Of a DNA stretch of 64,000 bases, positions 16,767 through 24,561 are shown piece by piece. Position 1 is the first letter of the stretch, and every line of letters starts with the position of its first letter. The translations under genes were made by a program, and so were the position numbers. Source of the stretch: Acidobacteriaceae bacterium (lineage in GTDB: Bacteria; Acidobacteriota; Terriglobia; Terriglobales; Acidobacteriaceae); the NCBI GenBank assembly GCA_003134995.1, contig PLDC01000011.1, positions 203,976 to 267,975 of the forward strand, read 5' to 3'. The notes under the pieces were generated by a model. It was not told where the DNA came from, made no database searches, and saw nothing but the letters and a program-made list of their open reading frames with translations.

Positions 16767-18497
16767 GTGAATTCTTCTCATCCCCCTACTGAAGCTGGAG
16801 AAAAAGCTGTGGCTGCCTCGCCCTCGCCCGCTCCGTCGAACTTTATTCGCGACATCATTCTGGAAGACGTGAAGGCCAACAAGCACGACGGCCGCGTGCA
16901 GACCCGTTTCCCTCCCGAGCCTAACGGCCACTTGCACATTGGACACGCCAAGGCAATCTGTATCGACTTCGGATTGGCCGACGAATTTGGCGGGCATACG
17001 AATCTGCGCTTTGATGACACGAATCCTGAGAAGGAAGAAACCGAATACGTCGAATCGATCAAGGCCGACGTGAATTGGCTCGGCTTTCAGTGGGACGGGC
17101 TGTTTTACGCTTCGGATTATTTCGATCAGCTCTACGAATGGGCGATCAAACTTATCAAGGATGGCAAGGCTTACGTCGACGACCTGACAGCGGAGGAAAT
17201 TCGCAAGCATCGCGGAACGCTGACTGAGCCGGGCAAAGACAGTCCCTATCGCAACCGGTCAGTCGAAGAGAATCTGAACTTGTTTGAGCGCATGCGGGCC
17301 GGGGAATTTCCCGATGGGTCGCGGGTTCTGCGCGCGAAGATCGATATGACTTCACCAAACCTGAACTTGCGCGACCCTGTGATGTACCGCATTCTGCACG
17401 CCGAGCATCATCGCACTGGCAACAAGTGGTGCATTTATCCGATGTACGACTACGCGCATGGGGAATCGGATTCGATCGAGCGCGTGACGCATTCTCTGTG
17501 CACGCTTGAGTTTGAAGATCATCGCCCGCTTTATAACTGGTTCATTCAGCAGTTGGGGATTTTCCCGTCGCGGCAGATCGAGTTTGACCGACTGAACCTC
17601 ACCTACACGCTGTTGAGCAAGCGCAAACTGCTGCAACTGGTGCAGGAAAAGCGCGTGAGCGGGTGGGATGATCCGCGCATGCCTACGCTTGGCGGCATTC
17701 GGCGGCGAGGGTATACGCCGGAGGCGATTCGAAATTTTATTGCGTCGATTGGCGTGTCGAAGACTACGGGATCGATCGAGCTGGCCATGCTCGAACATTT
17801 TGTCCGCGAAGACTTGAACAGGCGCGCGGCGAGGGTGATGGCGGTGCTGCGTCCGCTGAAAGTTGTGATCGACAACTATCCGGAGAATCAGACGGAGCAG
17901 ATGGATGCGGTGAATAATCCTGAGGACGCAAGCGCGGGCACGCGGAAGGTGCCATTCTCGCGCGCGCTTTATATTGAGCAGGATGATTTTCGCGAAGAAC
18001 CGCCGAAGGGATATTTCCGGCTTTCTCCGGGCCGCGAGGTTCGCTTGCGCTATGGATATTTCATCACCTGCAAGAGTGTGGTGAAGAATGACGAGGGGGA
18101 AGTGATTGAGGTGCACTGCACTTATGATCCGGCGACGCGCGGCGGGAATGCGCCTGATGGCCGCAAGGTGAAGTCGACGATTCACTGGGTGTCAGCGGCG
18201 ACTGCGATTGATGCCGAGGTGCGGATTTACGAGAACCTGTTCACAAAAGAAAATCCAAATGAGGTCGCGGAGGGCGAGGACTTTACGGCGAATCTGAATC
18301 CGCTGTCGCTGGAAGTGATCGCGAATGCGAGGTTGGAGCCGTCTTTGGCCAATGCCGCTGTGGGCGGCCGCTATCAGTTTGAGCGGTTAGGATATTTTTG
18401 CGTCGATCCGGATTCAGCGCAGGGCAAGCTTGTGTTCAATCGCACTGTGGCTTTGAAGGATGCTTGGGCTCGAGCGGGGAAAAAGGGCAAGAGTTAA
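16767..18497 (+). CDS. glnS: Glutaminyl-tRNA synthetase
   Basis: A 576-residue class I synthetase that attaches glutamine to tRNA-Gln. Visible are [16 protein letters not shown] (HIGH motif), DDTNPEKEE, the KMSKS variant LLSKRKL, and [18 protein letters not shown], which is diagnostic for GlnRS over GluRS. The C-terminal two-barrel anticodon-binding region is complete ([24 protein letters not shown]). The start is GTG at 16767, 35 bp after the antitoxin. A further in-frame extension is not needed. Having GlnS means glutamine is charged directly rather than only through GatCAB. Just downstream, on the other strand, is a damaged tRNA of Gln type. Confidence 0.95.
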   Translation: MNSSHPPTEAGEKAVAASPSPAPSNFIRDIILEDVKANKHDGRVQTRFPPEPNGHLHIGHAKAICIDFGLADEFGGHTNLRFDDTNPEKEETEYVESIKADVNWLGFQWDGLFYASDYFDQLYEWAIKLIKDGKAYVDDLTAEEIRKHRGTLTEPGKDSPYRNRSVEENLNLFERMRAGEFPDGSRVLRAKIDMTSPNLNLRDPVMYRILHAEHHRTGNKWCIYPMYDYAHGESDSIERVTHSLCTLEFEDHRPLYNWFIQQLGIFPSRQIEFDRLNLTYTLLSKRKLLQLVQEKRVSGWDDPRMPTLGGIRRRGYTPEAIRNFIASIGVSKTTGSIELAMLEHFVREDLNRRAARVMAVLRPLKVVIDNYPENQTEQMDAVNNPEDASAGTRKVPFSRALYIEQDDFREEPPKGYFRLSPGREVRLRYGYFITCKSVVKNDEGEVIEVHCTYDPATRGGNAPDGRKVKSTIHWVSAATAIDAEVRIYENLFTKENPNEVAEGEDFTANLNPLSLEVIANARLEPSLANAAVGGRYQFERLGYFCVDPDSAQGKLVFNRTVALKDAWARAGKKGKS

Positions 18498-18526
18498 GGT
18501 GTCGTTGAGCGCTACAAAAAGTAAAA

Positions 18527-18550
18527 CCCCGAGCGGGATTCAACTCGGGG
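18527..18550 (-). terminator. Rho-independent terminator facing the minus strand
   Basis: On the minus strand CCCCGAG-TTGAATCCCG-CTCGGGG is followed by TTTTACTTTTTG. This would end the transcript of the tRNA-like gene at 18679-18751. On the plus strand the hairpin lacks a T-run but sits 30 bp after the glnS stop. Confidence 0.7.
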
Positions 18551-18552
18551 TA

Positions 18553-18569
18553 AGCACATCAGCCTGTCC
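18553..18569. repeat. 17-nt antisense copy of the tRNA D/anticodon arm
   Basis: AGCACATCAGCCTGTCC on the plus strand equals the sense sequence of the minus-strand tRNA-like gene at 18731-18715. The two form a perfect 17-bp inverted repeat, with weaker similarity extending further (TTCAAGG against CTCGAAGG). In a minus-strand transcript this segment could pair with the tRNA anticodon arm. Confidence 0.7.
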
Positions 18570-18616
18570 AGTTCAAGGCAATTATCCGAAGTCTTAAACT
18601 GTAAGTCAAGGTTACT

Positions 18617-18646
18617 TGAGGAGTCCGCCTGTCCGGGAACTCCTCA
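18617..18646. other. Hairpin between glnS and the tRNA-like gene
   Basis: TGAGGAGT and ACTCCTCA form a perfect 8-bp stem around a loop containing CGCCTGTCC, the same octamer seen in the neighbouring inverted repeat. There is no T-run, so it is more likely a processing or pairing structure than a terminator. Confidence 0.45.
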
Positions 18647-18678
18647 TTCAGAATTCCCCTACCAACCAGGGAATGCTG

Positions 18679-18751
18679 TGGACCCGGCGGGATTCGAACC
18701 CGCACCTTCGAGCAGGACAGGCTGATGTGCTACCAATTACACCACGGGCCA
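18679..18751 (-). tRNA. tRNA-Gln-like gene, probably defective
   Basis: The minus strand shows a near-complete cloverleaf: acceptor TGGCCCG, D-arm GTGTAATTGGTAGCAC, T-arm GCGGG-TTCGAAT-CCCGC. The U1-A72 type acceptor is characteristic of tRNA-Gln. Two single-base insertions break the stems. The anticodon stem reads TCAGC/GCTcGA and the acceptor 3' strand reads CGGGtCCA; without the extra bases both would pair perfectly. The anticodon loop CTGTCCT reads GUC with C at position 37, which is not a Gln anticodon and is abnormal. It may be a tRNA pseudogene or a sequence error. No encoded CCA end is present. Confidence 0.5.
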
Positions 18752-18907
18752 GCAACCAGAGTAGGCGCAGGTGCTTGGCAAACAAGGCTGCGCGTCGGGT
18801 AAATTTGGGCGCCGTCCCATTTCGAAACTCGTTATACAATCTGAGGCACTTTATTGATTCCGAAAAGCGTGTGCTAACGGAGCACGCCGGCTTACGTCTG
18901 GTACCCC

Positions 18908-19819
18908 ATGCACATAACTATTCTCGCCATATTTTTAGCGATCTCTCGCACGCCGGCTTCGATGTGCAGCGCCGGCATCCTGATTTTTCTCATCGCGCTG
19001 TGGGCGGCGAGGACCGATTTGGCGAAGGCCCGCGGTCTCGACAAGATCGTCGCGTTGAGCAATTTGTGTTACGCCACGCCCTTGGCCGTGTTCGGTGCGC
19101 TGCATCTCTCAGCCGCCAAAGACCTTATGCCCATGGTGCCCAAGTATATTCCGTGGCATTTGTTTTGGGCTTATTTCTTCGGCTTTGCGCTGGTCGCGGC
19201 GTCTTTGAGTATTGCCACAAAAATCCAGGTGCAGTGGTCCGGCCTGTTGTTCGGGATCGCGATGTTTTCTTTTGTGGCGATGTTGATCATCCCCGGAGTT
19301 GTCGCGACTCCCAACGATCGGTTCGGATGGACGTTGATCCTCCGCGAAAGCTCGTTCGGGGGCGGAGCTTGGATTCTTGCGGGAAGCGCCATGCGCGAGC
19401 AAGGCCGCGGACAATGGGGAAGCAAGCTCATAACTGTCGGTCGCGTGTTGATCGGGATGGCCTGCTTGCTTTACGGAGTCGAACATTTTCTGCACCCGGC
19501 TAATGTGCCCGGAGTTCCGCTGGAAAAATTCATGCCGCCGTGGATTCCGGGGCACGCGGGTATCGCCTACGTGACGGGGGCACTTCTTCTGATTGCCGGA
19601 GTTTTTATTTTGCTGAACAAGAAGACGCGGATGGCGGCGACTTATCTCGGGACTTGGATTGTTCTGCTGGTCTTGTTTGTTTATGGGCCGATCCTGATTG
19701 CTTCGCTGATGGACCCGAGCGTGGCCGTTCAGATTGAGGGAATCAATTACTTCTTTGACACGCTGCTGTTTGGGGGAACGGTTCTTGTGCTGGCCAGCGC
19801 CTCGCCGCGTACGGATTAG
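18908..19819 (+). CDS. DoxX-like multi-pass membrane protein
   Basis: A 303-residue integral membrane protein with about eight hydrophobic segments. Examples are ILAIFLAISRTPASMCSAGI, LFWAYFFGFALVAASLSIA, GLLFGIAMFSFVAMLIIPGV and AYVTGALLLIAGVFILLN. The middle section (GRVLIGMACLLYGVEHFLHP, then the hydrophobic stretch after PWIPGHAG) resembles DoxX-type small membrane proteins, here apparently present twice in a larger protein. The cellular role is unknown. The gene stands alone between the tRNA-like gene and the convergent thiol-disulfide operon. ATG at 18908 is the first in-frame start; no strong ribosome-binding site is seen. Confidence 0.7.
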   Translation: MHITILAIFLAISRTPASMCSAGILIFLIALWAARTDLAKARGLDKIVALSNLCYATPLAVFGALHLSAAKDLMPMVPKYIPWHLFWAYFFGFALVAASLSIATKIQVQWSGLLFGIAMFSFVAMLIIPGVVATPNDRFGWTLILRESSFGGGAWILAGSAMREQGRGQWGSKLITVGRVLIGMACLLYGVEHFLHPANVPGVPLEKFMPPWIPGHAGIAYVTGALLLIAGVFILLNKKTRMAATYLGTWIVLLVLFVYGPILIASLMDPSVAVQIEGINYFFDTLLFGGTVLVLASASPRTD

Positions 19820-19903
19820 AGTGCGAAGATCCAAGTCAACGGCTTTAACCACAGAGGTCACGGGGTTTCACAGGGTAAACCGTTTCAGTGAAGCCCGATC
19901 TAG

Positions 19904-20488
19904 TTAATGCACGTTCGGGCTTTGTGCGGGGTTGCGATGGTTGCCCGCAGCGGGTGGTTCTTTCACTACTTTCACTTCAAAATTTACGGGCAAGTTTTTC
20001 GGAGGGTAGCAGGCGGCGTTGTCGCAGGCCTGATAGCGGAGAACTCCGCGCATTCCGTATTTTCCCGGGACGACTGAGTGCAGCGGATGTACCGCTACGG
20101 CGATGGTGAAGTCTCCGCTGTAGACGCTCAGCTTTTCGTCGGGCGAGAAGGGAAAACTTCTGTCTTCGCCCGCGGGATATTCGATCTTTCCCAGGATGAT
20201 GTCGGTGGGCAGGTCCATCTTCAGGGCGGTGGCGATGAGGAACTCCGACTTGGGCGCGTTGGAGTTGATGTGATAGCCAGGCGGGACGCGAAAATTCAGG
20301 TTCACCATTGTCGCTTGGGCACGCTGCGCCGTGACCAGTGGGATGGCTGCCACCTCAAGGGTGGGGGCTTTGCCCAATGTTTGTGCGGACGAGAGACTGG
20401 CTGCTAGAAGAACGAACGCAAGCAGAACGCTCAGCGACGCGTCGCCGCGAAGTTTTTGCTGCTGGCGATTCTTTCGGTCAATCATCAT
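19904..20488 (-). CDS. DsbD alpha-domain-like secreted protein
   Basis: A 194-residue exported protein with a signal peptide (LSVLLAFVLLAASLSSAQ). The mature part is an immunoglobulin-like domain similar to the N-terminal periplasmic domain of thiol:disulfide interchange protein DsbD: VNLNFRVPPGYHINSN, GKIEYPAG and LRYQACDNAACYPPK. The two cysteines of CDNAAC correspond to the redox pair that receives electrons. Here it is a separate gene, translated with a 4-bp overlap (ATGA) from the TlpA-like gene and downstream of ccdA. The three together reproduce the alpha, thioredoxin and membrane parts of DsbD. A role in keeping periplasmic thiols reduced, for example for cytochrome c maturation, is inferred. 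Confidence 0.82.
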   Translation of the reverse strand: MMIDRKNRQQQKLRGDASLSVLLAFVLLAASLSSAQTLGKAPTLEVAAIPLVTAQRAQATMVNLNFRVPPGYHINSNAPKSEFLIATALKMDLPTDIILGKIEYPAGEDRSFPFSPDEKLSVYSGDFTIAVAVHPLHSVVPGKYGMRGVLRYQACDNAACYPPKNLPVNFEVKVVKEPPAAGNHRNPAQSPNVH

Positions 20489-21078
20489 TGCGCAACCGAA
20501 CTCTTTTCTGAAGCGGATGCCTGGCTCGCGGCAGGCCGGGTGTTGAGCGCTTTCTTGATTGAGTCCTCGATCTCGGCCTTGCCCCTTAGGCCGATGATTT
20601 TGTCTACGATTTTGCCGTCGCGCGTGATCAGAAAACTTTGCGGCAAAGCGGGAACGCCGCCGTACGCGTCGCCCACCGAATCTTTTCCGATGAGGATGGG
20701 ATAGTTCACGCCCATATCCTTGGCGAACTTGGCGATGTCTTCTTTGCTGCCGTCATCCATGGCGACGCCGACGATTTGGAACCCTTGTGCGCGGTATTGA
20801 TTCTGCAGGTCGACGAACCAAGGCATTTCGATTTTGCAGGGACCGCACCACGTCGCCCAAAAGTTGAGCAGCACTGCTTTGCCTCGAAAGTCGGAGAGGT
20901 GCGTGGTCTTGCCGTCGAGCGATTCTAGAGAGAAATCGGGCGCGATTGTTGATTGCGTTATACGGGGCGTTGTGGAGGCGTTGCGGCGCGCCTGATGATA
21001 GCCAAAGTACAGCATCAGCGCAACCACGAACGCCACGACTACTAGAGCTAAAGGACTGCGTTTCACGGAATTCTCCAT
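20485..21078 (-). CDS. TlpA/ResA-like thiol-disulfide oxidoreductase
   Basis: A 197-residue membrane-anchored thioredoxin-fold protein. An N-terminal helix (SPLALVVVAFVVALMLYFGY) holds it in the membrane. The catalytic motif is WATWCGPCKIEMPWF and the cis-proline region is ALPQSFLITRDGKIV. Such proteins reduce apocytochrome c cysteines or other periplasmic disulfides, with electrons from CcdA. It lies 30 bp after ccdA and overlaps the next gene by 4 bp, forming a three-gene operon. The nearby pentahaem cytochrome locus shows that the organism needs cytochrome c maturation. ATG at 21078 gives the normal anchor. Confidence 0.88.
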   Translation of the reverse strand: MENSVKRSPLALVVVAFVVALMLYFGYHQARRNASTTPRITQSTIAPDFSLESLDGKTTHLSDFRGKAVLLNFWATWCGPCKIEMPWFVDLQNQYRAQGFQIVGVAMDDGSKEDIAKFAKDMGVNYPILIGKDSVGDAYGGVPALPQSFLITRDGKIVDKIIGLRGKAEIEDSIKKALNTRPAASQASASEKSSVAQ

Positions 21079-21108
21079 GCGCGATCTGTTTCGCGAGACT
21101 TACCAATC

Positions 21109-21831
21109 CTATAAGGCAAAGCGGTTCAGGAACGAAAGCCAATTCGAAATCAAAGTGAAGCGGCCGATCACGAGCAAGATTCCGAGGCCGATCAGCAAGG
21201 CTCCGCTAGCCACTTCCAGCGCGTGCATGTGCGAGCGGAAGCGGCTGTAAAACTTCAGAAATCTTTCCATCAAGAGCGATGTCAGTAGAAACGGCACGGC
21301 CAGCCCCAGCGAATAAACCGCGAGCAGCAGGATGCCCTTCACCAGCGTATCTTGTTCCCCGGCGATGGTGAGGATTGCCGTCAGGATCGGCCCCAGACAC
21401 GGAGTCCAGCCGAAGGCGAAGGCGAAACCGATTACGAATGCGCCGAGCGGTGTGCTGCTGCCTTTCACGCTGTGCAGGCGAGCGTCCGTATAGAGCGCTT
21501 TGATCTTGAAGATGCCGGTCAGATGCAATCCGAAGAGAATGATGACGACGCCTGCAACTCGGGCCAGGGTGTGTTTATACATTCCGAGCACCTGGCCAAT
21601 TTCAGTCGCAGCCGCCCCGAGTGCGATAAAAACAACGCTGAAGCCAAGAATGAATCCGATGGAGTTCACCATCACCCGCTGCATGAGGTGAGCTTGCGGC
21701 GCTTTCAGTTCCTCCAGGCCGGCTCCGGAAATCAGCGAAAGATAGCCCGGAACCAGCGGCAGCACGCAGGGCGATAGGAATGAAATCAGGCCGGCAAAGA
21801 ATGCGGCTAGCGGAAGTGGAAGGGTCGACAT
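21109..21831 (-). CDS. ccdA: Cytochrome c biogenesis protein CcdA
   Basis: A 240-residue membrane protein with six predicted helices. The two redox cysteines lie in the conserved motifs SFLSPCVLPLVPGYLSLISG and FGWTPCLGPILTAIL. CcdA moves electrons from cytoplasmic thioredoxin across the membrane to periplasmic acceptors, here most likely the TlpA-like protein encoded 30 bp downstream. It is the first gene of the ccdA-tlpA-DsbD-alpha operon. ATG at 21831 is well placed for the first helix. Confidence 0.93.
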   Translation of the reverse strand: MSTLPLPLAAFFAGLISFLSPCVLPLVPGYLSLISGAGLEELKAPQAHLMQRVMVNSIGFILGFSVVFIALGAAATEIGQVLGMYKHTLARVAGVVIILFGLHLTGIFKIKALYTDARLHSVKGSSTPLGAFVIGFAFAFGWTPCLGPILTAILTIAGEQDTLVKGILLLAVYSLGLAVPFLLTSLLMERFLKFYSRFRSHMHALEVASGALLIGLGILLVIGRFTLISNWLSFLNRFAL

Positions 21832-22043
21832 GCCTGCTTAATTGTACCTGTATCGCTTTTACCTTATGTCAGATAAGACGCTCGAAACGGGAATTAGTTT
21901 CGCTCTTTGAGTTCCCCGGCTTACCTCAGCCAGCAGAGAGGCCGCGCCTGGGTTTGTCCGGTTTTTGGAACAGCGAAAGATCCTGCGCGCAATTGAGTCT
22001 ATGCAGGAATACAATGCTGGCGCAATGAAAAAGGAGAAAGTCT

Positions 22044-23222
22044 ATGCCCAGCACCTCGAAGAAGAAAACAACAAAAAGCAAAACCAGCACTGGGGCCCTG
22101 CAAGCAAGTTGGACAGCTACGCCGATCTCGACGCCGCAAGAATACATAAATTCCGTCGCGATCTCGCAGAACGGCAGCACGGTGGTTGCAGGCACCTTCT
22201 ATTTCCCCTACGCAGCGGGAGCAAAGCACAGTAATGCCGACGTATCACCGATCACTGTAGGCACCTTCGCCTGGAATGCGGCGGGTAAATCGCTTTGGCA
22301 AGATAAATTCCCAGCGACTGAAGGCGTGTACTGGGTTGCAGTATCGCGCGATGGAACATGGGCGGCCGCTGCCGGCTTGTCGGCGCCTGGGCAGGGTTTT
22401 GTTTATATCTACAATGTCGCTTCCGGGGCGCGAGTTTCCACCTATAACACCAAAGTCAGGGTAAACATGGTCGCGTTCTCCAGTGACGGGTCTTACCTGG
22501 TTGCGGGGGCGGACGAAACGTACTTGTTTTCCCGGAGCGGGTCGACTTGGGGAGCGCCGCAAAAACTGCCGTGTGCTGCCGGCGACAGTGTAGTCGCGGT
22601 TGCCATGTCGGCGAGTGGGCAGTGGATAGTCGCGGGGACGTTTCTCGGCGCGGTCATCCTCGTCAAGAATAATGCAGGGGGTTTCGGCACTCCCGTTTCC
22701 TGGCAGCTTAAGGACACCACGATTCACTGGGTTGCCATGTCCGCCAATGGCTCAACCTTTGCCGCGGCTGCAAGCGGCTCAAGTGTTTACTGCTTCCAAA
22801 CTGCAAGCTTCGGAAGCACCAAGGGGCCAGCGTGGACGGCGCCTCTGACCGGTTGTAAGAGCTGCCGTACGGTCGCTGTCTGCGATGACGGCTCTATGGT
22901 TTCAGCAGGCGGCAATGTGGGCACTGCGGGCAAGATTTTCCTGTTCTCCAATCTGGGGACGTCAGGAAAGCAGGTTTGGGCCAAGCCGACTAAGCGGAAT
23001 CCGAACAGCACGTCGCTTGATACGGCCGGCAAGTATGTGACGGTGGCGGATGGCTATCCCGATCAGACGCCGGGCGACTTTTACTTGTTTGGCGCAGCTG
23101 GCAATACTCTGGGCAGCCTCCAGACAAGCAACATGAGCTGGCCCATGCAGATCTCAGCCGATGGGACGGCGATAGCGGCAGGTAGCGATAACTCCAGCGT
23201 CTATTATTTTGTTGTGAAGTAG
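22044..23222 (+). CDS. WD40/YVTN-like beta-propeller protein
   Basis: A 392-residue protein built of repeated blade-like units with the pattern VAxSxxGxxxxAG: VAISQNGSTVVAG, VAVSRDGTWAAAAG, VAFSSDGSYLVAG, VAMSASGQWIVAG and VAMSANGSTFAAAA. About seven such units indicate a seven-bladed propeller. The N-terminus is basic and Lys/Thr/Ser-rich (MPSTSKKKTTKSK) with no signal peptide, so it may be cytoplasmic. The function is unknown; such propellers bind proteins or ligands. A strong ribosome-binding site (AAGGAGAAAG) precedes ATG at 22044. It stands alone. Confidence 0.75.
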   Translation: MPSTSKKKTTKSKTSTGALQASWTATPISTPQEYINSVAISQNGSTVVAGTFYFPYAAGAKHSNADVSPITVGTFAWNAAGKSLWQDKFPATEGVYWVAVSRDGTWAAAAGLSAPGQGFVYIYNVASGARVSTYNTKVRVNMVAFSSDGSYLVAGADETYLFSRSGSTWGAPQKLPCAAGDSVVAVAMSASGQWIVAGTFLGAVILVKNNAGGFGTPVSWQLKDTTIHWVAMSANGSTFAAAASGSSVYCFQTASFGSTKGPAWTAPLTGCKSCRTVAVCDDGSMVSAGGNVGTAGKIFLFSNLGTSGKQVWAKPTKRNPNSTSLDTAGKYVTVADGYPDQTPGDFYLFGAAGNTLGSLQTSNMSWPMQISADGTAIAAGSDNSSVYYFVVK

Positions 23223-23241
23223 CACTGAGTCCGCCGCGGAT

Positions 23242-24267
23242 TCATTTTGTGGGCGGCAGTGTCGGCGCGGGTTCAGGCGAGCCTTCGGCAAGGGCCTTGT
23301 GCAAGAATCCGGACGGCACGGCTGCGGTCAGCACGACGTGGTCGCCCTCCTGCTTGATCTGAAGGCTGTCGAAGAGCGCTTTCACATCGGCATCGTTGCC
23401 GTGGGTTCCTACGGAAGTCTCGGCGGCGTGAGTCATGGCGATGAAGACGTTGACCTTGTCGGCGACGGCGCGCGCGTCATCGGGAGATTGCGTGAAGGCT
23501 TCGGCGCGAAGGTGAACCGCCTGCGCCATGGGATGAAGCGGGTTGAGAGCGCTTCCCGAAATGACGAGCGTTGCCGGCTTATTGAATACCACGCTCAACC
23601 CGCCAGCTTCGGGTGCCGCAGGATCGATGCGCGCCACCGCCCAAACCAGACTGGCCAACTGAACGTGCTTATAGTATTGGCGTAAAAGCGCAGGCCCTCC
23701 GAATGGAGAAGCCAGGCGCCGCGAGCGGTCGATCATTCCCTGAATCACGGCAGGGTCGTCATGATTGGACGCAGCTACCGAATCGGGGCTCAGCACCGCG
23801 ACACGCAACTGCCTGCCTTCGAGAAGAATCGTGAAAATCTCGACCGAGTTATAGTTCTCGACCGACTTTGAGAGCTGCCGCAAATAAGCGGTAAGGCGCT
23901 CGCCTTGAAATTTTCCCTCGAGCACTTCGGAGAATCGCACTTCCGGCGCCGAGCCGCCGGTTCCGCCTCCAGGCCACTTGCCCGGGTAGTGAATGGCGAA
24001 GGCGGCTTTATCGAGATCGCGCTCGAACTCAAAGCCGGTGTCGCGGATGAACTGCTCGTACTCGGGAGCGTGGCTGACGGAGGGCAGGTCCTTGCCCGAG
24101 TTTGCCCTGCGCACTGCGCCGAGGTTGAGATAGAAAAAAGCATCCGCTCCGGGCAACAGGCGCGCGGGCTCCGGCGGGGCGTGCTTGCGCAGTTGGACGG
24201 CGAGGGTCACCGCCGCGACGATCACTACGAACAGCAGGACGATGGGAAAGGTGCGCCTAATTCGCAT
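23242..24267 (-). CDS. Membrane-anchored or secreted protein of unknown function
   Basis: A 341-residue protein with an N-terminal signal or anchor helix (RTFPIVLLFVVIVAAVTLAVQL) and a large exported part. The segment LLPGADAFFYLNLGAVR and the later FSEVLEGKFQGERLTAYL recall the group of exported proteins with DUF3352-like repeats, but the match is weak and from memory. No catalytic motif is visible. The C-terminus is Pro-rich (GSPEPAPTLPPTK). It is convergent with the propeller gene, 20 bp from its stop, and divergent from the PQQ-like propeller gene. Confidence 0.6.
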   Translation of the reverse strand: MRIRRTFPIVLLFVVIVAAVTLAVQLRKHAPPEPARLLPGADAFFYLNLGAVRRANSGKDLPSVSHAPEYEQFIRDTGFEFERDLDKAAFAIHYPGKWPGGGTGGSAPEVRFSEVLEGKFQGERLTAYLRQLSKSVENYNSVEIFTILLEGRQLRVAVLSPDSVAASNHDDPAVIQGMIDRSRRLASPFGGPALLRQYYKHVQLASLVWAVARIDPAAPEAGGLSVVFNKPATLVISGSALNPLHPMAQAVHLRAEAFTQSPDDARAVADKVNVFIAMTHAAETSVGTHGNDADVKALFDSLQIKQEGDHVVLTAAVPSGFLHKALAEGSPEPAPTLPPTK

Positions 24268-24561
24268 GGAATGCGGTCAGGGAAGAAATGATAACACTGT
24301 GGGGTGCACGTGTCAGAGTCGCAATTCGAGGACAGACTCTCTTGAGAGTGGCCGACTGTTCTATAAACTATCGGCAAATAGTTGTTGCAAAGGCCGCCTT
24401 CCTGCTGGGCACTCGCTCGCCCTGCATTGCCGGGTTGCAAAATTCTGCATCTTGACGGCGGCCATAACCGAGGGCATGATGCTCCTCGCCCGGAAAACAC
24501 CTCGGGCCATGTATCCGCAGTCACTCTCGACGTCTTGCTGGTTTGTGCAGGAGAATCCGTG

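Noticed and set aside
17352-18185. 277-codon minus-strand ORF, His/Arg-rich
   Set aside because: Antisense to glnS; low-complexity composition without homology.
18679-18751. Functional tRNA-Asp(GTC)
   Set aside because: The anticodon would read GUC, but the acceptor U1-A72 is of Gln type, C37 is abnormal and both stems carry extra bases. I keep it as a defective Gln-like tRNA.
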